Shown here: piece by piece, positions 8,369-14,749 of the stretch
Position numbering within the stretch: the first letter of the stretch is position 1
Layout of the letters: each line of letters opens with the position of its first letter
Origin: JAWLDA01 sp041686855
GTDB lineage: Bacteria > Bacillota > Limnochordia > DTU080 > RSA5
Assembly: GCA_041686855.1 (NCBI GenBank)
Contig: JAWLDA010000002.1
Coordinates: 248,001-312,000, forward strand
Direction of reading: 5' to 3'
DNA: 64,000 nt
Position numbers and translations under genes: made by a program
Notes under the pieces: model-generated
What the model was told of the DNA's origin: nothing
Seen by the model: the letters and a program-made list of their open reading frames with translations, nothing else
Database searches by the model: none

Positions 8369-9010
8369 TCACGGAAGTACGTAGTCACTGTATACGACCT
8401 CTAACGTTGCCCCGTGCGGACTGATCCGAGCCGCCTGTCGCTTTAGCAAGACGTGCCCCCCGATTGATTGGTACTCCTGTTCCACCGTGAGTATTCCCCA
8501 AGGGTAGACCGCCTCTGCCTTACGAACCACGCCTTGGCCAACATCAATCCAGAATTCACCCTCCTTGGCCCCTTTTCCGGTAAAGTCGGGGCGCGGACCC
8601 TGGAGGTGGAGTTCATCCGTCTCCTGATTAAAAGAGACCACGTTTAGGTCAAATAGCGAGAGGGTACGACCTAAGAGCGCCAGTTCGCTTGGCAGCGTCT
8701 TGGGCACGAAACGCGGGGCACCGTGAGTCGACGCGCTCAACCCATCCGTGTGATACTCGAGCTCACTCTCAAAAGACCAGCGCAACAAGAAGGCCCTGAG
8801 CGTTACATGTTGGGTAAATCGCAACCCCTCAGGCAGACTCGTGCTATTAAGAACGCTTTGAACAGCAGCCTCCACACGCGCCGCCTCGCTCGCGGAATTC
8901 GGCACCGCCCGCACCTGCCACATTCCGAATAATGCGACCAGAACGGCCAAGAGCGACATATGCCACCTCTGTCGAACTCGGCCTTGTCGATGGTATCCGT
9001 TCACTGCCAA
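8369..9010 (-). CDS. Exported protein, possibly LolA-like beta-sheet fold
   Basis: From TTG 9010 (TAGGAGG six bases upstream) the product has 213 residues. Residues 1-35 hold a basic stretch and a hydrophobic core (MSLLAVLVALFGMWQVRA), either a signal peptide or an anchor. The rest alternates short beta strands, ending in a PHGATLEVVYSDYVLP tail. The pattern of a small domain with phrases like GEFWIDVGQGVVRKAEA is reminiscent of the LolA/LppX lipid- or lipoprotein-binding fold, but no diagnostic residue is seen. It is divergent from the membrane RING-finger gene. Confidence 0.55.
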   Translation of the reverse strand: MAVNGYHRQGRVRQRWHMSLLAVLVALFGMWQVRAVPNSASEAARVEAAVQSVLNSTSLPEGLRFTQHVTLRAFLLRWSFESELEYHTDGLSASTHGAPRFVPKTLPSELALLGRTLSLFDLNVVSFNQETDELHLQGPRPDFTGKGAKEGEFWIDVGQGVVRKAEAVYPWGILTVEQEYQSIGGHVLLKRQAARISPHGATLEVVYSDYVLP

Positions 9011-9181
9011 GTTCACCCTCCTACCTGCCTGGGTGGCGGCGACCACAATCCCTAATAGTACTCTCACGAATTGCATCCGGTTTAAAAAGGGTTCCTCTTG
9101 ACGAGCGCCCCCTCCTGCTATAGCGTTTTCGGTGACGAGATCAATTACATTTACGTGACATTCTTGGCGGAGGGCGAGACC

Positions 9182-9982
9182 ATGAAGGAAGAGATCGTTC
9201 GTTTAGAAAGCGAAGACGCTGCCGTCGACCGTGCGTGCGGTGAGTGCGGCATTCCTTTATCGGTCGGGGATGAGGTTGTCGTCTGCCCCCGGTGTAAGCA
9301 GGAGCACCACTTGGAATGCTGGGTCAAGCGCGGCGGGTGCGCTCGCCACGGCTGCCGACAAGTGATGAGCCCGTCACTGCGCCCGCCTAAAGACGAGCAG
9401 CCGATTACGGTGAAACGAACACCCACGTGGGTGATTATTGCCGCCATCGCGGCCATCGTAGCCGTGAGCGTCGGCCTATACGTAAACGGCCGTCGCGCCG
9501 CGACGCTGCGTGAGAGCTCTGCCTACGTTCTAATTCCCTCGCTGGAGGACCAAGCCTTTTGGGAGCGGACCGTCGAGGAGTACAACGAAACACCTACCGG
9601 CGCCGTCCATCCCGCCACTCTCATCATCACACCCTACGGGCCGGGCGGAACCTACTTTGAGCAGAAGCTCTTCGTCATGATCGCGGCCAAAGATAGCCCT
9701 GAGTTCGTCGTCCTCGAAGAGGAGAGGCTTCGCCGCTACGCCGAGGAGGGCGCCCTCGAGCCGTTGAACCTAATTCTTCAGGATCTCGAGAGCGCTGGGA
9801 TCCCCCTGGACGCGGAGAGCGTTCAGAGTGCGACACTAGACGGAAGCGTGTACGGCATACCCCACCCTTCACGAGAGGCTTATTTCGTCGTAGGCCGTAA
9901 TCCGCGCAATCCGGAGGCCGCACGCGCCATTTTCCCCTACATGGTCGACGCCCTCTACGAGGACGCCCAGTCCACTTTGTAG
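9182..9982 (+). CDS. Membrane protein with prokaryotic RING-finger and solute-binding-like domain
   Basis: 266 residues from ATG 9182 (GGAGGGCGAGACC ahead). Residues about 18-60 carry an eight-ligand Cys/His array: CGEC, CPRC, HHLEC, then CARHGC, as in the prokaryotic RING-finger family. One transmembrane helix follows (WVIIAAIAAIVAVSVGLYV, near residue 85). The outer C-terminal 165 residues resemble lobe I of sugar ABC-transporter binding proteins: YFEQKLFVMIAAKDSPEFVVL, then DGSVYGIPHP. Such proteins normally have about 400 residues, so this domain is partial. A role in sensing or quality control is inference. Confidence 0.7.
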   Translation: MKEEIVRLESEDAAVDRACGECGIPLSVGDEVVVCPRCKQEHHLECWVKRGGCARHGCRQVMSPSLRPPKDEQPITVKRTPTWVIIAAIAAIVAVSVGLYVNGRRAATLRESSAYVLIPSLEDQAFWERTVEEYNETPTGAVHPATLIITPYGPGGTYFEQKLFVMIAAKDSPEFVVLEEERLRRYAEEGALEPLNLILQDLESAGIPLDAESVQSATLDGSVYGIPHPSREAYFVVGRNPRNPEAARAIFPYMVDALYEDAQSTL

Positions 9983-9992
9983 TGGAGCTTCG

Positions 9993-10463
9993 TTACTGCA
10001 GGCGGTTGTAGCCGCCTTGGAAAAAGAGGAGCGGTCGGCCTCCTGTCACCTGGAGCTGCTCAACCTCGCCTACAAAGATACTGTGGTCGCCACCGTCATA
10101 CGTCTGCCACAGCTTGCAGTCAATCCACGCAAGCACATCGGCGAACACAGGCGACTTGGCGCGCTCCCGATCGACCAACTCGTATGGGATGGCAAGGTCG
10201 CGGTCCCCCGCAAAGTATCGGGAGACCTCCTCTTGATCCTCGGAGAGGATGTTGACTGCGAAGCGGCCCACGGTAGGCAACAGAGCGTGAGTCCGATTGC
10301 GCCTGTCAACACAGACTAGGAGAAGGGGTGGGTCCAGCGAGACCGAAGTGAAGGAATTGGCCGTCATTCCGTGCACTTCATCGCCGTCAAAAGCAGTCAC
10401 CACGGTGATACCCGTGGCGAATTGACCCATCGCTGTACGAAACACTTTAGGATCTAAACTCAT
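9993..10463 (-). CDS. Flavin reductase / FMN-binding split-barrel protein
   Basis: 156 residues of the flavin-reductase-like fold: FRTAMGQFATGITVVTA at the N-terminus, GMTANSFTSVSLDPPLLLVCV (the FMN phosphate loop) near residue 32, and a closing PLLFFQGGYNRL. Family members reduce FMN or FAD with NAD(P)H, usually feeding a monooxygenase. No monooxygenase is visible nearby. The ATG at 10463 follows AAAGGAGCG. It is divergent from the hydrolase gene at 10516. Confidence 0.88.
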   Translation of the reverse strand: MSLDPKVFRTAMGQFATGITVVTAFDGDEVHGMTANSFTSVSLDPPLLLVCVDRRNRTHALLPTVGRFAVNILSEDQEEVSRYFAGDRDLAIPYELVDRERAKSPVFADVLAWIDCKLWQTYDGGDHSIFVGEVEQLQVTGGRPLLFFQGGYNRLQ

Positions 10464-10515
10464 CGTCTTTACGCTCCTTTGGAGTAAATGCAAAATCCAA
10501 GGCCGAGGTGAGCAC

Positions 10516-11163
10516 ATGATTCAGATTCGGTCCCTATCTGTGGGTCCCATAGCCACCAACTGTTACATTGTGAACGACGATCTCGGCAACGCGTTTGTGG
10601 TCGACGTCGGATACGAAGTAGAGCCGATCTTGGAGGCCGTGGAGGGGCTCGCCGTCTCGCACATCCTCCTTACGCACGCCCATTTTGATCACATCGGAGG
10701 CGTCGCGCAGCTCAAAGAAGTGACAGGCGCCAAAGTATGCATCCACGCGTTGGAAGCCGAATGGCTACTCGAACCAGAGCTCAACATGTCCAGCCAGCGT
10801 TCGGAGTTTACGCCATGGCCCATCACCGGTCCAAAAGCAGACCGACTCCTCCAGGACGGCGAGCGTCTCAGCCTACTCGACGAAAGAGTCGAAGTGCGTC
10901 ATACGCCCGGACACTCCCCCGGCCACGTATCGTTCGTCATGGGCGACGTCGTCTTCGGCGGGGACGCCTTGTTTCACGGGTCCGTCGGCAGGACCGACCT
11001 CCCTTGGGCTGATCACAAGCAACTTCTTGACAGCATACATTCCAAACTTCTCACGCTCGACGGCGCGACGACGGTGCTCCCCGGACACGGTCCGCCAACC
11101 GCCATTGCCGACGAGGCTGAGCACAACCCGTACTTGGTGCCCTTTAAAGACTCTTCCCGCTGA
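10516..11163 (+). CDS. Metallo-beta-lactamase fold hydrolase (glyoxalase II-like, YqgX type)
   Basis: 215 residues with the THAHFDHIGG zinc motif near residue 54, HTPGHSPGHVSF near residue 130, GGDALFHGSVGRTDLPW and the late LPGHGPPTAI. These cover all metal ligands of the binuclear site. The short single-domain form matches YqgX-type thiolester hydrolases rather than full glyoxalase II; substrate unproven. GAGGTGAGC precedes the ATG. The aromatic leader's promoter begins 33 bases after its stop. Confidence 0.9.
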   Translation: MIQIRSLSVGPIATNCYIVNDDLGNAFVVDVGYEVEPILEAVEGLAVSHILLTHAHFDHIGGVAQLKEVTGAKVCIHALEAEWLLEPELNMSSQRSEFTPWPITGPKADRLLQDGERLSLLDERVEVRHTPGHSPGHVSFVMGDVVFGGDALFHGSVGRTDLPWADHKQLLDSIHSKLLTLDGATTVLPGHGPPTAIADEAEHNPYLVPFKDSSR

Positions 11164-11196
11164 ATCGGAAGAGCTCCTGCCTGGTCAAAAGCGGCA

Positions 11197-11241
11197 TTGA
11201 CTTGCTGTGTGAGTTTGGACTATAATGTTGCCAATTATAAT
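11197..11241 (+). promoter_or_regulatory. Promoter of the aro leader transcript
   Basis: TTGACT at 11197-11202 and TATAAT at 11221-11226 are separated by 18 bp, a near-consensus sigma-A promoter. A second TATAAT lies at 11236-11241 without a clear -35. Start of transcription would be near 11233 for the first box. Confidence 0.8.
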
Positions 11242-11257
11242 GCGAAATTCGGGAGGT

Positions 11258-11439
11258 GCACACGGTGCCCAAGCGCATAAGCCAATCCTCTTTACGTCAT
11301 GCCTACGCTTTTGGGTACTGGTATGTGTTTACGCACCGTGTGCCCTTAAGCGCCGCTTGATACTTCACTAGGAGGCAGCCAGGGTACACGGGAGCACACG
11401 CCGCGTGGACCCTCGGATCTGCTTTGCACGTAACGTGCA
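11258..11439 (+). promoter_or_regulatory. Attenuator RNA with competing pairings
   Basis: Segment 11258-11268 (GCACACGGTGC) pairs perfectly over 11 bp with 11333-11343. The first segment covers the leader's start region and the second lies just after the aromatic codons. Bases 11337-11343 (CGTGTGC) can instead pair with 11394-11400 (GCACACG). That site lies in the loop of a third hairpin, 11381-11413 (AGGGT/ACCCT and CACG/CGTG). A further hairpin TGCACG-TAA-CGTGCA spans 11425-11439. The repeated GCACACG segments competing for one partner are the mark of an RNA switch; how the last step reaches the terminator is not resolved. Confidence 0.65.
11265..11360 (+). CDS. Aromatic-rich leader peptide of the DAHP synthase gene
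   Basis: A 31-codon frame starting at GTG 11265, eight bases after GGGAGG, and ending with TGA at 11358. Codons 12-22 read HAYAFGYWYVF, with Tyr at 14, 18 and 20, Phe at 16 and 22 and Trp at 19: six aromatics within nine codons. It lies between a strong promoter and an intrinsic terminator, ahead of the first enzyme of aromatic amino acid synthesis. This is the arrangement of ribosome-mediated attenuation, as in pheA or trp leaders: scarcity of charged tRNA would stall the ribosome at 11304-11330. Translation and regulation are inferred from sequence. Confidence 0.8.
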   Translation: MPKRISQSSLRHAYAFGYWYVFTHRVPLSAA

Positions 11440-11454
11440 CAACTCGCTCTTTGC

Positions 11455-11492
11455 GGGCCGTGGGTCGACATCGTCACCCACGGCCCTTTTTT
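11455..11492 (+). terminator. Intrinsic terminator ahead of the DAHP synthase gene
   Basis: An 11-bp perfect stem GGGCCGTGGGT / ACCCACGGCCC with a ten-base loop is followed by TTTTTT. It lies 72 bases before the DAHP synthase ATG and after the leader peptide, so it must be read through for expression. Confidence 0.93.
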
Positions 11493-11564
11493 GTGCTTAA
11501 AGGCTGTCGCGAAGTGCAGTCACGGTGCGCCGATTAACGCTGGAGAGAATCAGGAGGATCAATC

Positions 11565-12380
11565 ATGTCAGAGATTCGCCCAATCACCGTCACCTGCAGT
11601 CAAACTCCAATCGGCCCCGACGGCTTCGCCCTCATCGCTGGGCCTTGCGCCGTCGAGACCCTCGAGACCACCCTGGCCTGCGCCCAGGCCGTGCGCGCCG
11701 CAGGCGCCCACCTCTTCCGAGCGGGCGCCTACAAACCTCGCACAAGTCCAAGCTCGTTTCAGGGGCTCGGTCAAGACGGGCTCCAGATCCTCGCGCAAGT
11801 GAAGCGAGAGACTGGGCTCGGAATCGTCACCGAAGTGATGGAGCCCGGCGCCGTCGACGCGGTGGCCGAGGTGGCCGACGTGTTGCAGATCGGCGCTCGC
11901 AACATGAGCAATAGCCCCCTGCTCAAAGCTGTCGGAAAGACCGACCGCCCGGTCCTGCTAAAGCGAGGCCTAGCGGCAACCCTCGACGAGCTATTGCGAG
12001 CCGCCGACTACATCCTCGCCGAGGGGAACGAGCGCGTCATCCTATGCGAACGGGGAATACGCACATTCGAGCCGTACACCCGTAACACATTGGACTTGAG
12101 CGCCGTACCCGCTCTTAAAGAGATCTCCTGCCTGCCCGTCCTCGTCGACCCCAGTCATGGTACCGGCCGACGCTCTCTCGTCGCGCCGATGGCGAAAGCC
12201 GCATTGGCCTGCGGCGCCGACGGACTCCTTCTTGAAGTACACCCCGACCCAAACAACTCATGGACAAGCGATGGGGCTCAAAGCCTCGATCTGCCCAGCT
12301 TCGCACACTTAGCAGACGAGATCCGGAGGCTGATGCCCCATTTCGGACGAACCGTTCACCCGCTTCATCAGGTCGTTTAG
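11565..12380 (+). CDS. aroF: 3-deoxy-7-phosphoheptulonate (DAHP) synthase, type I-beta
   Basis: Condenses phosphoenolpyruvate and erythrose 4-phosphate, the first committed step to chorismate. The barrel shows LIAGPCAVE near residue 25, YKPRTSPSSFQGLG near residue 57, LQIGARNMSN near 107 and VDPSHGTGRR near 195. At 271 residues it is only the catalytic barrel: the N-terminal ferredoxin-like or chorismate mutase regulatory domain seen in many relatives is missing. That fits control through the leader attenuator at 11258-11492 rather than by feedback inhibition. CAGGAGG precedes the ATG. Its symbol follows common usage for this subfamily. Confidence 0.93.
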   Translation: MSEIRPITVTCSQTPIGPDGFALIAGPCAVETLETTLACAQAVRAAGAHLFRAGAYKPRTSPSSFQGLGQDGLQILAQVKRETGLGIVTEVMEPGAVDAVAEVADVLQIGARNMSNSPLLKAVGKTDRPVLLKRGLAATLDELLRAADYILAEGNERVILCERGIRTFEPYTRNTLDLSAVPALKEISCLPVLVDPSHGTGRRSLVAPMAKAALACGADGLLLEVHPDPNNSWTSDGAQSLDLPSFAHLADEIRRLMPHFGRTVHPLHQVV

Positions 12381-12400
12381 CACGGGTCTTGCAGCGATCA

Positions 12401-13471
12401 CTACCCCACGATCTCTAAGAGATGGTTGCGATCCAACCGGTTGCACACTTCGACGAGTAGTCTAGCGGCGTTCTCTACGTCATCCAAATGGAGAACGCCC
12501 GCGTGACTGTGGATGTAGCGGACGGGTATCGTGATGGCGAGTGACGGTACGCCACGTCCGTACAGATGGATCCTGCCGGCGTCGGTCCCACCTCCGGCGA
12601 GTGCGTCAAATTGAATCGGAATGGCTGCATCTTGCGCCGTCTCCACCACAAAGTCGCGCAGGCGCAGATGCCCCACCATACTCGCATCGTAAAGCAGGAT
12701 TGTCGGACCTTTTCCCAGCTTCGCCTGGGCCTCCTCCGCCTTCATACCCGGCGTGTCGCCGGCGATGCCGGTGTCGATGGAGAAACCGATGTCCGGCTCA
12801 ATATGAAAGGTGCTCGTGGCTGCGCCGCGCAGGCCGACCTCCTCCTGTACCGTCGCCACACCGTATACCGTATTGGGGTGGGCGCTGCCGTGGAGTCGCC
12901 GAATCACCTCGACGACGAGCGCGCAGCCCACTCGATTGTCGAGAGCTTTAGCCATGACGTACTTTGGATTCGCCAAGTTTTCAAAGGTGCACACCGGCAC
13001 GATCGGATCGCCCGGACGCACGCCGGCGCGTTCCGCTTCCTCTTTGCCCGAGACCCCAATGTCAATAAACATGTCCCGCTTCTCGACCGGTTTCTTGCGC
13101 TCTTCGGGTGGGAGGACGTGCGGCGGCTTGGAACCAATCACGCCGGTCACCTCGCCGTTGCGTGTCAGCACGCGGACTCGTTGCGCCAACATCACCTGCT
13201 CCCACCAACCACCGAGCGGCTGAAACTTCAAAAACCCCTCATCGGTGATCATCGTGACCATAAAGCCGACCTCGTCCATGTGGCCGGCAATCATCACTTT
13301 GGGGCTTTCGTCGGTACCGCTTCGCTTGGCGATGACGCTTCCCAAGCGGTCACGCTCCAGCACAGCGTACTCGGAGAGCTCCCCTTCCATCGCCTTAGCC
13401 ACCGCAACCTCTTGCCCCGGCACTCCGTGTGCGTCAGTCAATCGCTTCAACAGATCACTCATACTGGACAA
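12401..13471 (-). CDS. M42 family metallo-aminopeptidase
   Basis: 356 residues with the expected dinuclear zinc ligands: MIAGHMDEVGF (His, near residue 65), AKALDNRVG (bridging Asp, near 180), VQEEVGLRG (catalytic Glu pair, near 212), FSIDTG (Asp, near 233) and YIHSHAG (His, near 320). Family members (YsdC, FrvX, TET peptidases) are cytosolic aminopeptidases that trim peptides; some were formerly called endoglucanases. TTG 13471 lies nine bases after GTAGGAG; an ATG nine bases later is the alternative. It converges on the DAHP synthase gene. Confidence 0.92.
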   Translation of the reverse strand: MSSMSDLLKRLTDAHGVPGQEVAVAKAMEGELSEYAVLERDRLGSVIAKRSGTDESPKVMIAGHMDEVGFMVTMITDEGFLKFQPLGGWWEQVMLAQRVRVLTRNGEVTGVIGSKPPHVLPPEERKKPVEKRDMFIDIGVSGKEEAERAGVRPGDPIVPVCTFENLANPKYVMAKALDNRVGCALVVEVIRRLHGSAHPNTVYGVATVQEEVGLRGAATSTFHIEPDIGFSIDTGIAGDTPGMKAEEAQAKLGKGPTILLYDASMVGHLRLRDFVVETAQDAAIPIQFDALAGGGTDAGRIHLYGRGVPSLAITIPVRYIHSHAGVLHLDDVENAARLLVEVCNRLDRNHLLEIVG

Positions 13472-13603
13472 TCCACTCAGCTCCTACACGCCCGAGAGTG
13501 TTCCCCACTCCCAGGGAAATCTTTTCCATGAAGGATTATCCCCAACCAAAGCTCAACCCTTTCATGATAGTCGCTCGGACTTTTAAGACGAGGGGATGAA
13601 GGT

Positions 13604-13819
13604 GTGTCAAAGGTAGGACGACTCTTTTACGTGATTGTCGTCGTGGTAGGTCTCATCTTTGCATTTTGGCGCCTTGCCGAGCAAGAGGTGCCTGCTTGGG
13701 ACGTCATCTCTACGGGGCTCCTTTTCCTCCTCAGCCTCGCCCTCCTCTTTGGCTTGCTCTTAGGCGCGGGTAAGCTGTTGGGAAGACTCTTTAACGGGAA
13801 TGAGAATGAAGATCAATGA
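13604..13819 (+). CDS. Small two-helix membrane protein
   Basis: 71 residues from GTG 13604, with two transmembrane segments (LFYVIVVVVGLIFAFWRLA and TGLLFLLSLALLFGLLLGA) joined by a short acidic loop, and a hydrophilic C-terminus rich in Asn, Glu and Asp. AGGGGATGAAGG lies upstream. No family was recognised. Its last 29 bases overlap the end of the opposing membrane protein gene. Confidence 0.6.
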   Translation: MSKVGRLFYVIVVVVGLIFAFWRLAEQEVPAWDVISTGLLFLLSLALLFGLLLGAGKLLGRLFNGNENEDQ

Positions 13820-14279
13820 ACGCGAGGGCGTTGGCGCCCGCGACGAGCGCAAAGCCGATCGCCGCGGGCACGCGGGAATAAGGCTCCATGAAGTCGGTCC
13901 AAAGGTTGAATCCTAGAAGAGGGAGGAGTACAAACGAACCGAGCACAAAATGGAAGGCCGTGAGAGTCGCCCAGCGAACGGATCTGGATCGGCCCCAAAA
14001 CCGCCCGGCGCAGGCGTATCCCACCAGTCCGCTCACTCCGAGGCAGACCGATACCGTCCCGGCGAAGGCGACCCATCTGGCCAGGGGCCCCAACTGCCGG
14101 ACGAAGAGGTCAAAGAAGTGGAGCGGAATGCTCTCGAAAAGACGCAGAATGAAGAGTTCCGGCACGAACGGCGTCGCTACGAGCACGCGGGCCAGTCCAC
14201 CGACTAGCAGGCCCGCGGCGCCTCCCAGCACTCCTCGGTGAAACGGCCCCAACGCACTCGGCGCCCCGAGTCTGCACAC
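13791..14279 (-). CDS. Membrane protein resembling the N-terminal domain of molybdopterin oxidoreductases
   Basis: 162 residues with four to five hydrophobic helices. The stretch PELFILRLFESIPLHFF followed by LGPLARWVAFAGTV resembles the membrane region that precedes the catalytic domain in some bacterial YedY/sulfite-oxidase-like proteins (PELL..R..PLIP..VF pattern). Here the frame ends without a catalytic domain, and none lies next to it. GTG 14279 has GGAG seven bases upstream. The resemblance is from memory, so an unrelated membrane protein remains possible. Confidence 0.5.
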   Translation of the reverse strand: MCRLGAPSALGPFHRGVLGGAAGLLVGGLARVLVATPFVPELFILRLFESIPLHFFDLFVRQLGPLARWVAFAGTVSVCLGVSGLVGYACAGRFWGRSRSVRWATLTAFHFVLGSFVLLPLLGFNLWTDFMEPYSRVPAAIGFALVAGANALAFIDLHSHSR

Positions 14280-14283
14280 GCCC

Positions 14284-14688
14284 TCACTCCGCCTCCTGTT
14301 GTTCCCCTCGTTCCTGTGAGCCCATAAACACCATCAACCACACAGCAAAGGTCGTCAAGAGTGTGACGGCCGCGATCTTTGCCCCGAGTGGCATCATCGA
14401 CATCAAAAAGGCGGCGATCATCAAGATTGTGACCACGGCCAGGCCGATCGAGAGTAAGGGATCGACCACGTTCACCACACGCTTCGGCGCCTTGATAAAA
14501 CCGAATATCCGGATCGGCGCATCCGCCGGGATCGCGCGACTAAAGTCATAATAGTCGCCTCGACACCCGTTTTGGCATGTGTATCGTCGCACATCCCGAT
14601 ACATGACTCGCCCCTTGCCGGTCTCCGAGTAATGCTGGCCGATCTGCATCTTCATCTCGTCGCCACACACTTTACACTTGCGTGCCAT
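14284..14688 (-). CDS. Zinc-ribbon membrane protein
   Basis: 134 residues. The N-terminus has two cysteine pairs, CKVCGDEM at residue 5 and CQNGC at residue 38, as in a zinc ribbon. Two transmembrane helices follow (near residues 80-98 and 103-120), then a charged tail. GGAGGTG lies ahead of the ATG. It directly precedes the membrane protein at 13791-14279 and is probably co-transcribed with it. No function can be assigned. Confidence 0.65.
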   Translation of the reverse strand: MARKCKVCGDEMKMQIGQHYSETGKGRVMYRDVRRYTCQNGCRGDYYDFSRAIPADAPIRIFGFIKAPKRVVNVVDPLLSIGLAVVTILMIAAFLMSMMPLGAKIAAVTLLTTFAVWLMVFMGSQERGEQQEAE

Positions 14689-14749
14689 CGTTTAACGCGC
14701 ACCTCCATAAGACCGATGCGAGCGGCGCCAAAGGCGTCCGACACCCGGC

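Noticed and set aside
11233..11492. T-box riboswitch or SRP/6S RNA in the aro leader
   Set aside because: The conserved AGGGTGGTACCGCG T-box sequence is absent. GGAGGCAGCC at 11371 only loosely recalls SRP RNA. The translated aromatic-rich frame explains the region better.
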